Shown: positions 1-11,621 of the stretch, piece after piece
Numbering within the stretch: position 1 is the first letter of the stretch
Layout: the number at the start of each line of letters is the position of its first letter
From: Sedimenticola selenatireducens
GTDB taxonomy: Bacteria; Pseudomonadota; Gammaproteobacteria; Chromatiales; Chromatiaceae
DNA length: 64,000 nt
Assembly: GCF_007625115.1 (NCBI RefSeq)
Contig: NZ_VMNH01000013.1
Location: forward strand, 62,001 to 126,000
Reading direction: 5' to 3'
Made by a program: the position numbers and the translations under genes
Notes under the pieces: model-generated
Seen by the model: only the letters and a program-made list of their open reading frames with translations
Database searches by the model: none
Told to the model about the DNA's origin: nothing

Positions 1-1138
<1,138 letters not shown>

Positions 1139-3451
1139 TTGGTGAATTCGGTGGCGCAGGCCAGTCAAACAGAACAATTGCAGAACAACCCGGGAACGGT
1201 CGCTGGACAGCGGTTGCGAGAGGGTGCGCTGGTGCTGCTGGTGGCTATATCCGCCTACCTGCTACTCTCGTTGGTTACCTACACAGAGAATGATCCTGGG
1301 TGGTCCTATGCAGGGCCGCGTGAGTTTGCCGAAAATGCGGGTGGTCTTGTCGGCGCCTGGCTTGCAGACGTGCTGCTCAATCTGTTTGGGCTCTGGGGAT
1401 ATCTGTTTCCCCTGATGGTCGGCTGGAGTGGCTGGCTTATATTAAAAGAACGCAATCCAGACAATACGCTGAATATTCCAATGGTTACGTTGCGCTGGGT
1501 TGGATTTCTATTGACCCTCATTGCAGGGAGTAGTTTAGCCGCCCTGCATCTGACCCATGTGGCCACCTTCTTACCCAGTGGTTCTGGGGGCATCTTAGGT
1601 GCTTTCTTTCAAGAGCAGCTGGTTAGTGTATTCAGTTTTGCTGGCGGCAGCCTACTACTGCTTGCCCTGATGTTATCGGGCTTTACCCTGTTCACGGGAA
1701 TCTCCTGGTTCAGGGTGATGGATGGCTTGGGGGGGCTGGTACTCAGGCTTTTTCGTTATCTAGGGTCGATTCGAGGTCGCCTGGAGGAGACGCGCAGAGC
1801 GAAAGCGGTTAAAAAGAAGCGTAGCGAAACCTTCAAAGTGGAGAAGAAGCGCTTTGAGACCCGCACACCACCCAAAATCGAACCTACTATTCGTGAAGTC
1901 AAAACCAGCGAGCGGGTCGAAAAGGAGAAGCAGGTCCCGCTCTTTGATACCCCAGCTGAGGGGAGTCTGCCCCCGCTAGGTTTGCTGGATGTGGCCAGAA
2001 AGAGTGGCCTCGGCTATTCCAAAGAAGCGCTCGCAGCCATGTCGCAACTGGTTGAGCTCAAGCTAAAAGATTTTGGTATTGAGGTCGAGGTGGTGGCTGT
2101 ACATCCCGGACCCGTGATCACGCTGTTTGAGTTGCAACTGGCACCGGGGACCAAGGCTAGCAAGATCACCAATCTGTCGAAAGACCTTGCCAGGGCACTC
2201 TCCACCATCAGTGTCCGTGTAGTAGAGGTGATTCCAGGTAAGACGGTTATTGGTCTGGAGATCCCCAATGAACACCGCGAAATGGTCTATCTAAGCGAAG
2301 TGCTGAAATCAGAGGCCTATGATTCCGCTAAGTCCCGCCTGACGCTTGCGCTTGGAAAGGATATCGCTGGTAATCCTGCGGTTGCGGACCTTGGCAAGAT
2401 GCCGCATGCCCTGATTGCCGGTACCACCGGATCGGGTAAATCAGTGGCAATTAACGCCATGATCTTGAGTCTACTCTACAAGGCAACGCCGGAAGAGGTC
2501 AGGCTGATCATGGTGGACCCCAAGATGCTGGAACTCTCTGTCTACGAGGGTATTCCTCATCTTCTTACCCCGGTCGTCACGGATATGCGGGAGGCGGCCA
2601 ATGCCTTGCGTTGGTGTGTCGGCGAGATGGAGCGCCGTTATCGATTGATGGCTTCTCTGGGCGTTCGCAATATCGCCGGTTATAACAAAAAAATCAGTGA
2701 TGCAGAGAAGCGCGGCGAACCGATCAAAGATCCCCTGTTCCAGCCCAATCCCATGTTTGAGGCGCAGGAGGTACCTAACCTGAGCCGACTGCCTTATATT
2801 GTGGTCATCATTGATGAGTTGGCCGATATGATGATGGTCGTGGGTAAAAAAGTTGAAGAGCTCATCGCTCGTCTGGCGCAAAAGGCGCGGGCATCAGGTA
2901 TCCATTTGTTGTTGGCTACTCAACGTCCCTCAGTGGATGTTATTACAGGCCTTATCAAGGCCAATATACCTACCCGAATTGCTTTCCAGGTTTCGTCCCG
3001 CATTGATTCAAGGACCATCCTTGATCAGATGGGGGCCGAGCATCTTCTAGGGCATGGCGATATGCTCTATATGCAGCCTGGCGGCAGTATTACCCAGCGC
3101 ATGCATGGCGCCTTTGTGGATGATAATGAAGTCCATCGTGTGGTTGAGCATCTCAAAAAGACCGGTGCACCAAATTATATTGAGGAGATTCTCAGGGAAC
3201 CAACCGAGATGATTCCGGGTCTCTCAGGAGAGAACGTTGATACAGAGGACAGTGATCCCTTATATGATGAAGCTGTCCAGATAGTCACTGAATCGCGACG
3301 TGCATCCATATCCGGAGTACAGCGGCGATTGAAGATTGGTTACAACCGTGCCGCCCGGCTTATTGAAGAGATGGAGCGCACGGGCATTGTTTCCGCGGCG
3401 CAGTCCAATGGAAATAGGGAAGTATTGGCCCCACCACCACCCGAGATGTGA
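1139..3451 (+). CDS. ftsK: DNA translocase FtsK
   Basis: Septal DNA pump that clears and aligns chromosome termini for XerCD dimer resolution. Four to five N-terminal membrane segments (residues about 28-195) are followed by a short charged linker and the motor domain with Walker A GTTGSGKS (about 429-436) and Walker [13 protein letters not shown]-terminal winged-helix gamma domain (about 700-760) reads KOPS sites. At 770 residues it is the short-linker type, unlike the 1300-residue E. coli protein. The start is uncertain: TTG 1139 and GTG 1142 are adjacent and neither has a good ribosome-binding site. lolA follows after one base, so the two are probably co-transcribed. Confidence 0.96.
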   Translation: MVNSVAQASQTEQLQNNPGTVAGQRLREGALVLLVAISAYLLLSLVTYTENDPGWSYAGPREFAENAGGLVGAWLADVLLNLFGLWGYLFPLMVGWSGWLILKERNPDNTLNIPMVTLRWVGFLLTLIAGSSLAALHLTHVATFLPSGSGGILGAFFQEQLVSVFSFAGGSLLLLALMLSGFTLFTGISWFRVMDGLGGLVLRLFRYLGSIRGRLEETRRAKAVKKKRSETFKVEKKRFETRTPPKIEPTIREVKTSERVEKEKQVPLFDTPAEGSLPPLGLLDVARKSGLGYSKEALAAMSQLVELKLKDFGIEVEVVAVHPGPVITLFELQLAPGTKASKITNLSKDLARALSTISVRVVEVIPGKTVIGLEIPNEHREMVYLSEVLKSEAYDSAKSRLTLALGKDIAGNPAVADLGKMPHALIAGTTGSGKSVAINAMILSLLYKATPEEVRLIMVDPKMLELSVYEGIPHLLTPVVTDMREAANALRWCVGEMERRYRLMASLGVRNIAGYNKKISDAEKRGEPIKDPLFQPNPMFEAQEVPNLSRLPYIVVIIDELADMMMVVGKKVEELIARLAQKARASGIHLLLATQRPSVDVITGLIKANIPTRIAFQVSSRIDSRTILDQMGAEHLLGHGDMLYMQPGGSITQRMHGAFVDDNEVHRVVEHLKKTGAPNYIEEILREPTEMIPGLSGENVDTEDSDPLYDEAVQIVTESRRASISGVQRRLKIGYNRAARLIEEMERTGIVSAAQSNGNREVLAPPPPEM

Positions 3452-3452
3452 T

Positions 3453-4085
3453 GTGATTTTCAATAAATACTTAATCCGGTTGTGCGTCTTTATTCAATTG
3501 GCGCTCTCCCTCTCGACATCTTCTGCCAATACTGGACTGCAGCAGATGGATGTCTTTCTGAATGAGTTGCAGAGCCTGCAGGCGCGTTTCGAGCAGTCAG
3601 TGTTGGACCCTCAACAGCGACAGGCGGCTCGTTCACAGGGGATTTTTTCCATGCAGCGTCCGGATCTCTTTCGCTGGGATTACTCGGAGCCTGATAAGCA
3701 ACAAATCGTTGCAGATGGTAGGCAGATATGGTTGTTGGACCCAGAACTTGAGCAGGTGAGTGTTCAGACGCAAGATACCGCTCTGAAGGGAACCCCTGCG
3801 CAATTTTTGATCGGTGGCGATCCGGTTGCGAAGCACTTTGAGGTGATTGATATCGGGGATAGTCAGGGCTTTGCCTGGGTTGAACTGATCCCAAGAGATA
3901 AAGAGAGCCAGTTTGTTCGGGTGTTGCTTGCATTCAGTGATAACCAATTGCATCGTATGGAGATGACAGATGCTTTCGGTCAGATTACGCGTTTCCAATT
4001 CTACGATATTAAACAAAATCCAGTCTTTGAACGGGGCTTTTTTGTCTTTACCCGGCCCGATGCCTTCGACCTTTATCAACAGTAG
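3453..4085 (+). CDS. lolA: Outer-membrane lipoprotein carrier protein LolA
   Basis: Periplasmic chaperone that takes lipoproteins from LolCDE and hands them to LolB. The reading frame is open further upstream inside ftsK, but the GTG at 3453, one base after the ftsK stop, gives a normal signal peptide ([20 protein letters not shown] then SSA) and a 210-residue product, the usual LolA length. The mature part has the family pattern of short beta strands, including [25 protein letters not shown] and [13 protein letters not shown]. The order ftsK-lolA-rarA is conserved in many gammaproteobacteria. Confidence 0.92.
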   Translation: MIFNKYLIRLCVFIQLALSLSTSSANTGLQQMDVFLNELQSLQARFEQSVLDPQQRQAARSQGIFSMQRPDLFRWDYSEPDKQQIVADGRQIWLLDPELEQVSVQTQDTALKGTPAQFLIGGDPVAKHFEVIDIGDSQGFAWVELIPRDKESQFVRVLLAFSDNQLHRMEMTDAFGQITRFQFYDIKQNPVFERGFFVFTRPDAFDLYQQ

Positions 4086-4096
4086 GCATAAGCGCT

Positions 4097-5431
4097 GTGA
4101 CCTCTTCTACTGATCTGTTCGCCAGCGATGCACCTGAACGGATAAGACCCCTTGCCGATCGCATGCGTCCTGAGACGCTTGAACAGTTTCTTGGTCAGTC
4201 CCATATCGTGGGTGAGAGTAAACCGTTACGCATGGCAATCGAATCAGATCGCCTACACTCCCTGATCTTCTGGGGGCCACCCGGTACGGGTAAAACCACC
4301 TTGGCTACTCTGATTGCTCGACACTCGGGTGCCCAGTTCCTGAGTCTCTCTGCGGTACTTTCGGGAGTAAAGGATATCCGTGCGGCTGTCGACAAGGCGC
4401 GAGAGGCACAGCGTCTTGATGGCCGAAAAACAGTACTGTTTATTGATGAGGTGCACCGCTTCAACAAGTCTCAGCAAGACGCCTTCCTGCCTCATGTGGA
4501 AGATGGCACTGTCCTGTTTATAGGTGCGACAACTGAGAACCCTTCATTTGAATTGAACAACGCCCTATTGTCCCGGGCACGCACCTATGTCCTGAAAAGT
4601 CTGGATGTGGACGATCTGGAACAGATCATTGACCAGGCGTTAGCAGACCGCGAACGCGGATTAGGTGATCGTGAGTTGACGCTGGCGCCGGAGTTGCGTC
4701 GCATACTGGCTGAAGCAGCCGATGGAGATGCGCGGCGTGCTCTTAATCTATTGGAAATATCGGCAGATCTTACGACGGATCAGATTATCTCCCAGTCTGC
4801 CGTGAAAGAAGTTGTTGCCGGTAGTGTCCGTCGCTTTGATAAGGGCGGGGACGCCTTCTATGATCAAATCTCTGCACTGCATAAATCGGTGCGCGGTTCT
4901 GCACCAGATGCCGCCCTCTATTGGTTTGCTCGGATGATTGATGGGGGGTGTGATCCACTCTATGTGGCACGACGTGTGGTGCGGATGGCTTCTGAAGATA
5001 TTGGTAATGCTGATCCGCGCGCCCTGACAGTGGCCTTGAATGCTTGGGAGACGCAGGAACGACTGGGGAGTCCTGAAGGGGAGCTGGCGATTGCGCAGGC
5101 AGTCCTTTATCTGGCCTGTGCTCCGAAGAGTAATGCAGTCTATATGGCGTACAAGGCCGCCATGCAGGATATTCGTAATGCAGGCTCCCATGAGATACCC
5201 GTACACCTGAGGAATGCGCCCACCCGCCTCATGAAAGAGTTAGGCTATGGGCACAACTATCGCTATGCGCATGATGAGCCGGATGCTTATGCCGCAGGAG
5301 AGCATTATTTCCCGGAGTCAATGCATGAGACCCGCTATTATTTCCCCGTAAAACGCGGTTTAGAGATCAAGATCGGTGAAAAACTGGATCGACTAAGGGC
5401 TCTGGATAAGCAGGCGCGGGGTGAAAAGTAA
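4097..5431 (+). CDS. rarA: Replication-associated recombination protein A (MgsA/RarA)
   Basis: AAA+ ATPase related to clamp-loader subunits that acts at stalled replication forks. Walker A GPPGTGKT (about residues 56-63), Walker [10 protein letters not shown] and the sensor segment ATTENPSFE are present, followed by the MgsA C-terminal oligomerisation region. Length 444 is typical. It starts with GTG 4097, 11 bases after lolA, and is probably in the same operon. Confidence 0.95.
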   Translation: MTSSTDLFASDAPERIRPLADRMRPETLEQFLGQSHIVGESKPLRMAIESDRLHSLIFWGPPGTGKTTLATLIARHSGAQFLSLSAVLSGVKDIRAAVDKAREAQRLDGRKTVLFIDEVHRFNKSQQDAFLPHVEDGTVLFIGATTENPSFELNNALLSRARTYVLKSLDVDDLEQIIDQALADRERGLGDRELTLAPELRRILAEAADGDARRALNLLEISADLTTDQIISQSAVKEVVAGSVRRFDKGGDAFYDQISALHKSVRGSAPDAALYWFARMIDGGCDPLYVARRVVRMASEDIGNADPRALTVALNAWETQERLGSPEGELAIAQAVLYLACAPKSNAVYMAYKAAMQDIRNAGSHEIPVHLRNAPTRLMKELGYGHNYRYAHDEPDAYAAGEHYFPESMHETRYYFPVKRGLEIKIGEKLDRLRALDKQARGEK

Positions 5432-5532
5432 GCGAGTGCATAATCATCACCATTGGATATGCTGAGTATTCTCAATACCTAACTGCGTGTAAAATGCCTC
5501 TTTTTGTTGAAATGCTATCGGAGCATTGACCA

Positions 5533-5907
5533 TTGTCTCAGGTTTTGACTATTGCTGCTGGAGGGGCCGTTGGCGCATTGATGCGTTTTTGGGTCTCCAA
5601 TGGCATTTATGCTGTGCTGGGGCGTGGTTTTCCTTACGGAACCTTGGCGGTAAATGTGCTCGGCTCGTTCGTGATGGGTCTGCTGTATATCCTGTTTCTG
5701 GAGCGGATGAGTGTCAGCCCAGAATGGAGAGGGGCCTTGTTGATTGGTTTCCTCGGGGCATTTACCACCTTTTCTACCTTCTCTATTGAAACACTGAATC
5801 TTGTCGAACAGGCTGAGTATGCCAAGGCAGGATTAAATATGATCTTGTCAGTAGCCGCCTGCTTGTTCGCCTGTTGGGGTGGTGTCATTCTAGGGAGACA
5901 GATATGA
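5533..5907 (+). CDS. crcB: Fluoride channel CrcB/Fluc
   Basis: Small inner-membrane protein that exports fluoride as a dual-topology dimer. Four membrane segments and the family signatures are visible: GGAVGALMRFWVSN near the N-terminus, GTLAVNVLGSFVMG, and GFLGAFTTFSTFSIE with the fluoride-lining Phe residues. Length 124 is normal. The start is a TTG (5533) behind a GGAG-type site at 5520. A DUF190 gene overlaps its stop by four bases. No fluoride riboswitch consensus is visible in the 100 bases upstream. Confidence 0.93.
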   Translation: MSQVLTIAAGGAVGALMRFWVSNGIYAVLGRGFPYGTLAVNVLGSFVMGLLYILFLERMSVSPEWRGALLIGFLGAFTTFSTFSIETLNLVEQAEYAKAGLNMILSVAACLFACWGGVILGRQI

Positions 5908-6215
5908 GTACCAAGCCTGTAACTATGGTTCGAATCTATCTGACAGAAGGAACACATCAGTATCAGCAGATACTGGCGTTACTGCATGACCAGGAGCAGG
6001 TGGCGGGGGTAACCGCATTTCGTGGCATAACCGGCTTTGGGCGATCGGGGAAAATTCACTCCTCTAGCTTACTGGATATGTCACTGGACCTACCGATGAT
6101 TTTGGAGTTCTTCGACGAACCGGCAAAAGTTGAAATCGTACTGAATCATCTTAATTCTTTAATCAAGCCAGGCCATATCGTTAGTTGGCCCGCAAATGTA
6201 AATAGTGGTGAATAA
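5904..6215 (+). CDS. DUF190 family protein, partner of CrcB
   Basis: 103-residue cytoplasmic protein of the DUF190 family, which has a PII/ferredoxin-like fold and often sits beside crcB. The ATG at 5904 overlaps the crcB stop (ATGA), so translation is coupled. The family-typical GVTAFRGITGFGRSGKIH lies in the middle and LSLDLPMILEFFD-like strands follow. It probably modulates the channel or senses a ligand; the function is not established. The longer frame beginning at 5874 lies inside crcB and is not favoured. Confidence 0.85.
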   Translation: MSTKPVTMVRIYLTEGTHQYQQILALLHDQEQVAGVTAFRGITGFGRSGKIHSSSLLDMSLDLPMILEFFDEPAKVEIVLNHLNSLIKPGHIVSWPANVNSGE

Positions 6216-7493
<1,278 letters not shown>

Positions 7494-7504
7494 TGAATCA
7501 AAGT

Positions 7505-7546
7505 CAGGTACAAAAAAGCGGCCAATCGGCCGCTTTTTTGTACCTG
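7505..7546. terminator. Bidirectional intrinsic terminator after serS
   Basis: Perfect 19-base-pair inverted repeat (7505-7523 with 7528-7546) around a four-base loop. It has a GCGGCC core and A6/T6 tracts inside the stem, so it gives a U-run in both directions. It separates serS from the convergent small membrane protein gene. Confidence 0.9.
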
Positions 7547-7560
7547 AAGAAACATAAACC

Positions 7561-7746
7561 CTAAACCATCATCACCAAGAGGATGACAAAGGCAACAACA
7601 GCGACCAAGGGGATAACGGCAGCCATCCAATCCCCTTGGCCTGCTTTCGGGCCATTCTTCATCCAGTGCATCGCCCTGGGAAAGAGGAAGAAAATCATCA
7701 TGCCGATGGTCACGGCCATGGCAATCTGTAGCCAGATATTGTCCAT
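7561..7746 (-). CDS. Small two-helix membrane protein
   Basis: 61-residue protein starting at the ATG complementary to 7744-7746, preceded by a good GGAG site. Two hydrophobic helices (LQIAMAVTIGMMIFFLF and AVIPLVAVVAFVILLVMMV) flank a basic, glycine-containing loop (MHWMKNGPKAGQGDW). No function can be assigned. It lies downstream of the Bax-inhibitor gene, separated by a terminator, and may be partly read through from it. Confidence 0.7.
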   Translation of the reverse strand: MDNIWLQIAMAVTIGMMIFFLFPRAMHWMKNGPKAGQGDWMAAVIPLVAVVAFVILLVMMV

Positions 7747-7761
7747 TATTATCTCCAACAA

Positions 7762-7785
7762 AAACCCCGGCATCTGGCCGGGGTT
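7762..7785 (-). terminator. Intrinsic terminator after the Bax-inhibitor family gene
   Basis: On the minus strand, AAACCCCGGC pairs with GCCGGGGTTT around a short loop, followed by T residues. It lies between the stop of the 7813-8484 gene and the start of the small membrane protein gene. Confidence 0.75.
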
Positions 7786-7812
7786 TGATCCGATTAAGTT
7801 CAGATCAGGATA

Positions 7813-8484
7813 TTAGTCATCCCCACCGAAAACGCCCAGAATCTGCAGCAGAGATATAAAGATATTGAAGATAGCCATGTACAGGCTGTAAGTGGCGTAG
7901 ATATAGTTTGTCTCGCCGCCATTTATCATCTGACTGGTCTGGAATAGGATGTAAGCGCTCATCAGCAGCATGACACCAGCGGAAATAGCCAGTGACAGGA
8001 AGGGCAGGCTCAGGAAGATGTTTGCAACAATGGCAACCATCATCACCAGCATGCCAGCAAATACAAACCCACCCATGAAGCTGAAATCACGTTTGCTGGT
8101 CAATGCGTAACCTGAAAGACCCAGAAAGATAACGCCGGTACCACCGAGCGCCGTAGCGATAGTCTGTGGACCATGGGGTAGCTGCAGATAGAGGGTAAGA
8201 ATCGCGCCGAGCCCAAAACCGAGCATGCCGGTAATCAGGAAGATGACCCCCAGGCCCGCAGATGAATTAGCCGTGCGCGGTAGCACGAACATACCCAGGA
8301 GCATTGCACCAATTACTGAGATGAGATAAGCCATCGGTGGCATGGCGAAGAACATGGAAACCATCGCCATCACGCCGCTGAACAACAGTGTTGCAGAAAG
8401 CAGCATATAGGTGTTCTTGATGACTTTATTTACCGCCAGTGCACTTTGTGCAGGTTGAGCGATAGTCTGGTTAAATCGATTCAT
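7813..8484 (-). CDS. Bax inhibitor-1/YccA family membrane protein
   Basis: 223-residue inner-membrane protein with seven predicted hydrophobic helices. The C-terminal segment has the acidic/aspartate-ending pattern of the BI-1 family (IFISLLQILGVFGGDD). E. coli YccA of this family modulates FtsH proteolysis, and others are pH-gated calcium leak channels. The N-terminal MNRFNQTIAQ then ALAVNKVIKNTYMLL is typical. It is monocistronic or drives the small gene downstream. Confidence 0.9.
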   Translation of the reverse strand: MNRFNQTIAQPAQSALAVNKVIKNTYMLLSATLLFSGVMAMVSMFFAMPPMAYLISVIGAMLLGMFVLPRTANSSAGLGVIFLITGMLGFGLGAILTLYLQLPHGPQTIATALGGTGVIFLGLSGYALTSKRDFSFMGGFVFAGMLVMMVAIVANIFLSLPFLSLAISAGVMLLMSAYILFQTSQMINGGETNYIYATYSLYMAIFNIFISLLQILGVFGGDD

Positions 8485-8700
8485 TTTGCATTTTCTCCAG
8501 GTAATTCAATGGTTACGCAATTTGTCTAGCCGACCAATCTATTTAGTATGACTACAAAATAATAAGTTGGTTCATGGCGATTAGGTTGATCATAGCATAA
8601 TGAATTGTGGCGGGAGATCAATAATTCAAGAGTAAAATAAGTCTTCTGAAGTACTGGCGTAACCTTTGAGGATCGGGTATATTTCGCAACTCAAAAATTT

Positions 8701-8791
8701 GGAGAGATGGCAGAGCGGTTGAATGCACTGGTCTTGAAAACCAGCGAGGGTTTGTAGCCCTCCCAGGGTTCGAATCCCTGTCTCTCCGCCA
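8701..8791 (+). tRNA. tRNA-Ser (anticodon UGA)
   Basis: Acceptor stem GGAGAGA (8701-8707) pairs with TCTCTCC (8781-8787), followed by discriminator G and an encoded CCA (8789-8791). The anticodon arm CTGGT-CTTGAAA-ACCAG gives anticodon TGA. A long variable arm, as expected for serine, and the T-loop GGTTCGAATCC are present. Confidence 0.97.
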
Positions 8792-8797
8792 CATAGC

Positions 8798-8834
8798 AAA
8801 AACCCTGTAAATTCAACGAGTTACAGGGTTTTTT
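8798..8834 (+). terminator. Terminator of tRNA-Ser
   Basis: The stem AACCCTGTAA/TTACAGGGTT (8801-8810 with 8821-8830) around a ten-base loop is followed by TTTTC. It is seven bases past the tRNA CCA end. Confidence 0.88.
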
Positions 8835-9142
8835 CTTGCCTCATATAACCCCGTTCTAACCCCTATAAGTCAGCTGTTTGATGAATCACATGATTCTTTA
8901 TTCAAGCTCACCTCTATAACCTGTTCGCCGTTTCTCCTTTGTCGGGAGTTCTCTCCTCAGCTACGGTGATGTGTCCATCATCGGTAACTTTGATCGTGAG
9001 GAAATTCTCTCCACTTATTGCAGTATTTATTACATTGCTCAGATGTGGAATTTACGTAGGTCAAGCCTTTTCCATGTAAAATAGCGATCTGTACCACTTA
9101 ATAGTACATCTGATTGTAGTAAATGAAGGATGTGATGACTCA
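8835..9142. other. Intergenic region upstream of the DHH gene
   Basis: No clear gene. A 40-codon open stretch without a usual start codon lies on the minus strand at about 8914-9045, with protein-like composition (ENFLTIKVTDDGHITV), but is too short to call. A TAAAAT hexamer near 9078 could be the -10 element for the downstream gene. Confidence 0.35.
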
Positions 9143-10111
9143 ATGGCGATAATTGACGTATTTAATGGCGATGCAGATGGCATTTGTGCCTTACTGCAGA
9201 TGCGTCTGGCTGATCCACAAAAAAGCACCTTGGTGACGGGTGTAAAGCGTGATATTCAGCTATTAAGCCGGGTCGATGCAAACAACGATGACCAGCTGAA
9301 TGTGTTTGATATCTCAATGGAGAAGAACCATACGGATCTTATTCGTCTGTTGGGTCAAGGAGTTAACGTATTTTATGTCGACCATCATAGAGCGGGTGAG
9401 GTTCCCCAGCATCCACACTTAAACGCTATAATAAATACGGCACCAGAGACCTGTACCAGTTTGTTGGTTAATGACTACTTGGGTGGTCAATTTAAAGCAT
9501 GGGCGATTACGGCGGCGTTTGGTGACAATATGATTCGCCAAGCAGAATCGATTGGACGCACTATGCACTATTCTGCCGATAGAATCAGTCAACTGGAGGT
9601 ATTAGGGGTTTGCCTAAATTATAATGGCTATGGTGAAACGATCGACGATTTGCACATAGCACCTGACAAGCTTTATTTATCACTGCTGGATTACCCTGAG
9701 CCGATTGATTTCGTTAATGATTCATCTTCCTGCTACTCATTACTTAAGGCAGGTTACTATGATGATCTCACTCTCGCGGGGCGTGTAAAGTGTGATTTTC
9801 AGACAGAAGCGATCAAAATAATAATATTACCCGATGAGCCTTGGGCTAGAAGAGTGAGTGGGGCTTTAGGGAACCAGCTGACCAACGCTGATCCAGATCG
9901 GGCACATGCTGTGTTGACAGGCAATCATCAGGGCGGATATTTGGTGAGTGTACGGGCGCCACTCTCCAAGCGATCGGGCGCTGATGAAGTTTGTGGCATG
10001 TTTCCAACTGGTGGCGGCAGGGCAGCAGCAGCGGGTATTAATCATTTACCCCTTGATTCATATGATGAATTTGTCGTTGCAATGCAGAAAATGTATCAAA
10101 AACAGGTTTGA
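9143..10111 (+). CDS. DHH family phosphoesterase
   Basis: 322-residue cytoplasmic phosphoesterase of the DHH/DHHA1 superfamily. Motif I is VFNGDADGICAL (D10, D12) and the signature DHH triad occurs in FYVDHHRAGE. The C-terminal DHHA1-like part contains SVRAPLSKRSGADEV and the glycine-rich PTGGGRAAAAGIN. Family members hydrolyse nanoRNA, c-di-AMP, pAp or polyphosphate; the substrate here cannot be told from sequence. It stands alone, 225 bases before uvrY. Confidence 0.85.
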   Translation: MAIIDVFNGDADGICALLQMRLADPQKSTLVTGVKRDIQLLSRVDANNDDQLNVFDISMEKNHTDLIRLLGQGVNVFYVDHHRAGEVPQHPHLNAIINTAPETCTSLLVNDYLGGQFKAWAITAAFGDNMIRQAESIGRTMHYSADRISQLEVLGVCLNYNGYGETIDDLHIAPDKLYLSLLDYPEPIDFVNDSSSCYSLLKAGYYDDLTLAGRVKCDFQTEAIKIIILPDEPWARRVSGALGNQLTNADPDRAHAVLTGNHQGGYLVSVRAPLSKRSGADEVCGMFPTGGGRAAAAGINHLPLDSYDEFVVAMQKMYQKQV

Positions 10112-10335
10112 TTACTGAGCCAAAGCCTCTATCTAATTTAACCTTTAGATTTAAATGAATGCTTTTCAAGAGCAGTCAAGCTCGATAATATAAGGTGATA
10201 ATTAAGAATGAAATGACTTGAGCGGGTGGTTTCGGCTTAAAAAAATTAACAAGGCCATATGATTGGCTTGAATTTTACTATTTGCTATTCCAATCATTCT
10301 GGATTTTTGTTCAGTAACTTTAATGGGGTAATCGT

Positions 10336-10992
10336 GTGATCAAGGTGATGCTCGTCGACGATCATGAATTGGTGCGGACTGGATTCCGCCATATTCTCAA
10401 TGATTCCCAGGGTATTGAAGTTATTGGTGAGGCTGAAAGTGGTGAGGATGCGGTTCTCAAGGCCAAGCAGTTAAAACCAGATTTGGTTATGATGGATATC
10501 AACATGCCCGGAATAGGGGGCATTGAGGCAACTCGACGCATTCGAAGGCAGAATCCGGATACCCAGGTTATTGTTGTTACCGTTCTATCAGATGCCCCCT
10601 TCCCAGAACAACTGCACGAGGCTGGTGCTCTGGGTTATCTGACCAAGGGTTGTCCCGCAAATGAACTGTTTCAGGCGATCAAGGTAGTTGCTGCTGGTCG
10701 TCCCTTTATCTCCAGTGAAGTTTCGCAAAAACTTACATTGGCCAGAATGTCTGGTGCAAACCCTGATTCTCCCTTTAGCCGGCTTTCGCAACGTGAAATG
10801 CAAGTTTTAATGATGATCACTCAAGGACAAAAAACCCAGTTTATCTCAGATTCTCTCTGTCTGAGCCCCAAGACTGTGAGTACCTATCGTCATCGGCTAT
10901 TTGAAAAGTTGGATGTTGAAACGGATGTTGAATTGACACTCCTTGCCCTTCGTCATGGTTTGATCACTGCTTCTGAATCATCCAGTGTTTGA
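10336..10992 (+). CDS. uvrY: Response regulator UvrY/GacA
   Basis: LuxR/NarL-class response regulator, the output of the BarA/GacS-UvrY/GacA system that switches on CsrB/RsmZ small RNAs. The receiver domain has DD at 8-9, phospho-acceptor D54 in MMDINMPG and the TK pair (YLTKGC). The HTH occupies about residues 145-205 ([32 protein letters not shown]). GTG start at 10336. As in most gammaproteobacteria it precedes uvrC, here with a uracil-DNA glycosylase gene inserted and overlapping its stop by eight bases. Confidence 0.95.
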   Translation: MIKVMLVDDHELVRTGFRHILNDSQGIEVIGEAESGEDAVLKAKQLKPDLVMMDINMPGIGGIEATRRIRRQNPDTQVIVVTVLSDAPFPEQLHEAGALGYLTKGCPANELFQAIKVVAAGRPFISSEVSQKLTLARMSGANPDSPFSRLSQREMQVLMMITQGQKTQFISDSLCLSPKTVSTYRHRLFEKLDVETDVELTLLALRHGLITASESSSV

Positions 10993-11614
10993 TCCTGCGT
11001 GTCGTCGTTGTTCTCGCCTGTCCACATTCCTGGATCAGGTGAAGTCAGATTTCCCCGACTATTTTGCCAGACCTGTTCCTCCTTTTGGGGAAGATTCTGC
11101 CCGCTTGCTGGTGGTTGGGTTGGCTCCTGGAATGCATGGTGCCAATGCAACAGGGCGTCCATTTACAGGAGATTATGCAGGCATACTGTTGTACGAAACA
11201 TTGCATCGCTATGGCTTTTCCACTAAGCCAGAGTCTCTGTCTGCATCTGATGGTTTGCGATTAATTGACTGCAGAATTACCAACGCTGTTAAATGCCTAC
11301 CCCCACAAAACAAGCCCCTTGGTAGTGAAATAAATACCTGTAATCAATTCCTCACAGAAGAGCTAAAGACCCTGCCAGAGGGTGGTGTTATCATCGCCCT
11401 TGGGTTAGTCGCCCATAATGCTGTGCTCAAGGCCATGGGGTTGAAGTTAAGTGCCTACAAGTTTGCCCATCTGGCGCAGCATAAAATGCCAGGCAAGATT
11501 GAACTGCTCGATTCGTATCACTGTAGTCGATACAACACACAAACACGTCGTTTAACGCCAGAAATGTTCCAGGCTGTCTTTGAGCGTGCCAGAAGTCTGC
11601 TAAACGCTCTATAA
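10985..11614 (+). CDS. Uracil-DNA glycosylase, family 4/5-like (Fe-S)
   Basis: 209-residue base-excision repair enzyme. The motifs best match type 5 (UdgB-like): GLAPGMHGANATGRPFTGD (about residues 41-59), TNAVKCLPPQNKP and the C-terminal HCSRYNTQTRRLTP. Four cysteines are placed as in Fe-S UDGs: C6 and C9 (CRRC), then the Cys of VKCLPP and the Cys of NTCNQF. GTG start, eight-base overlap with uvrY, and uvrC begins eight bases downstream. A DNA-repair gene is thus placed between the two classical uvrY-uvrC partners. Confidence 0.85.
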   Translation: MFDPACRRCSRLSTFLDQVKSDFPDYFARPVPPFGEDSARLLVVGLAPGMHGANATGRPFTGDYAGILLYETLHRYGFSTKPESLSASDGLRLIDCRITNAVKCLPPQNKPLGSEINTCNQFLTEELKTLPEGGVIIALGLVAHNAVLKAMGLKLSAYKFAHLAQHKMPGKIELLDSYHCSRYNTQTRRLTPEMFQAVFERARSLLNAL

Positions 11615-11621
11615 TCGCCCT

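Noticed and set aside
5432-5532. Possible fluoride riboswitch upstream of crcB.
   Set aside because: The conserved pseudoknot elements were not found in these 100 bases.
8914-9045. 40-codon minus-strand open stretch with protein-like composition.
   Set aside because: No usual start codon or ribosome site, and open stretches of this length are common by chance.
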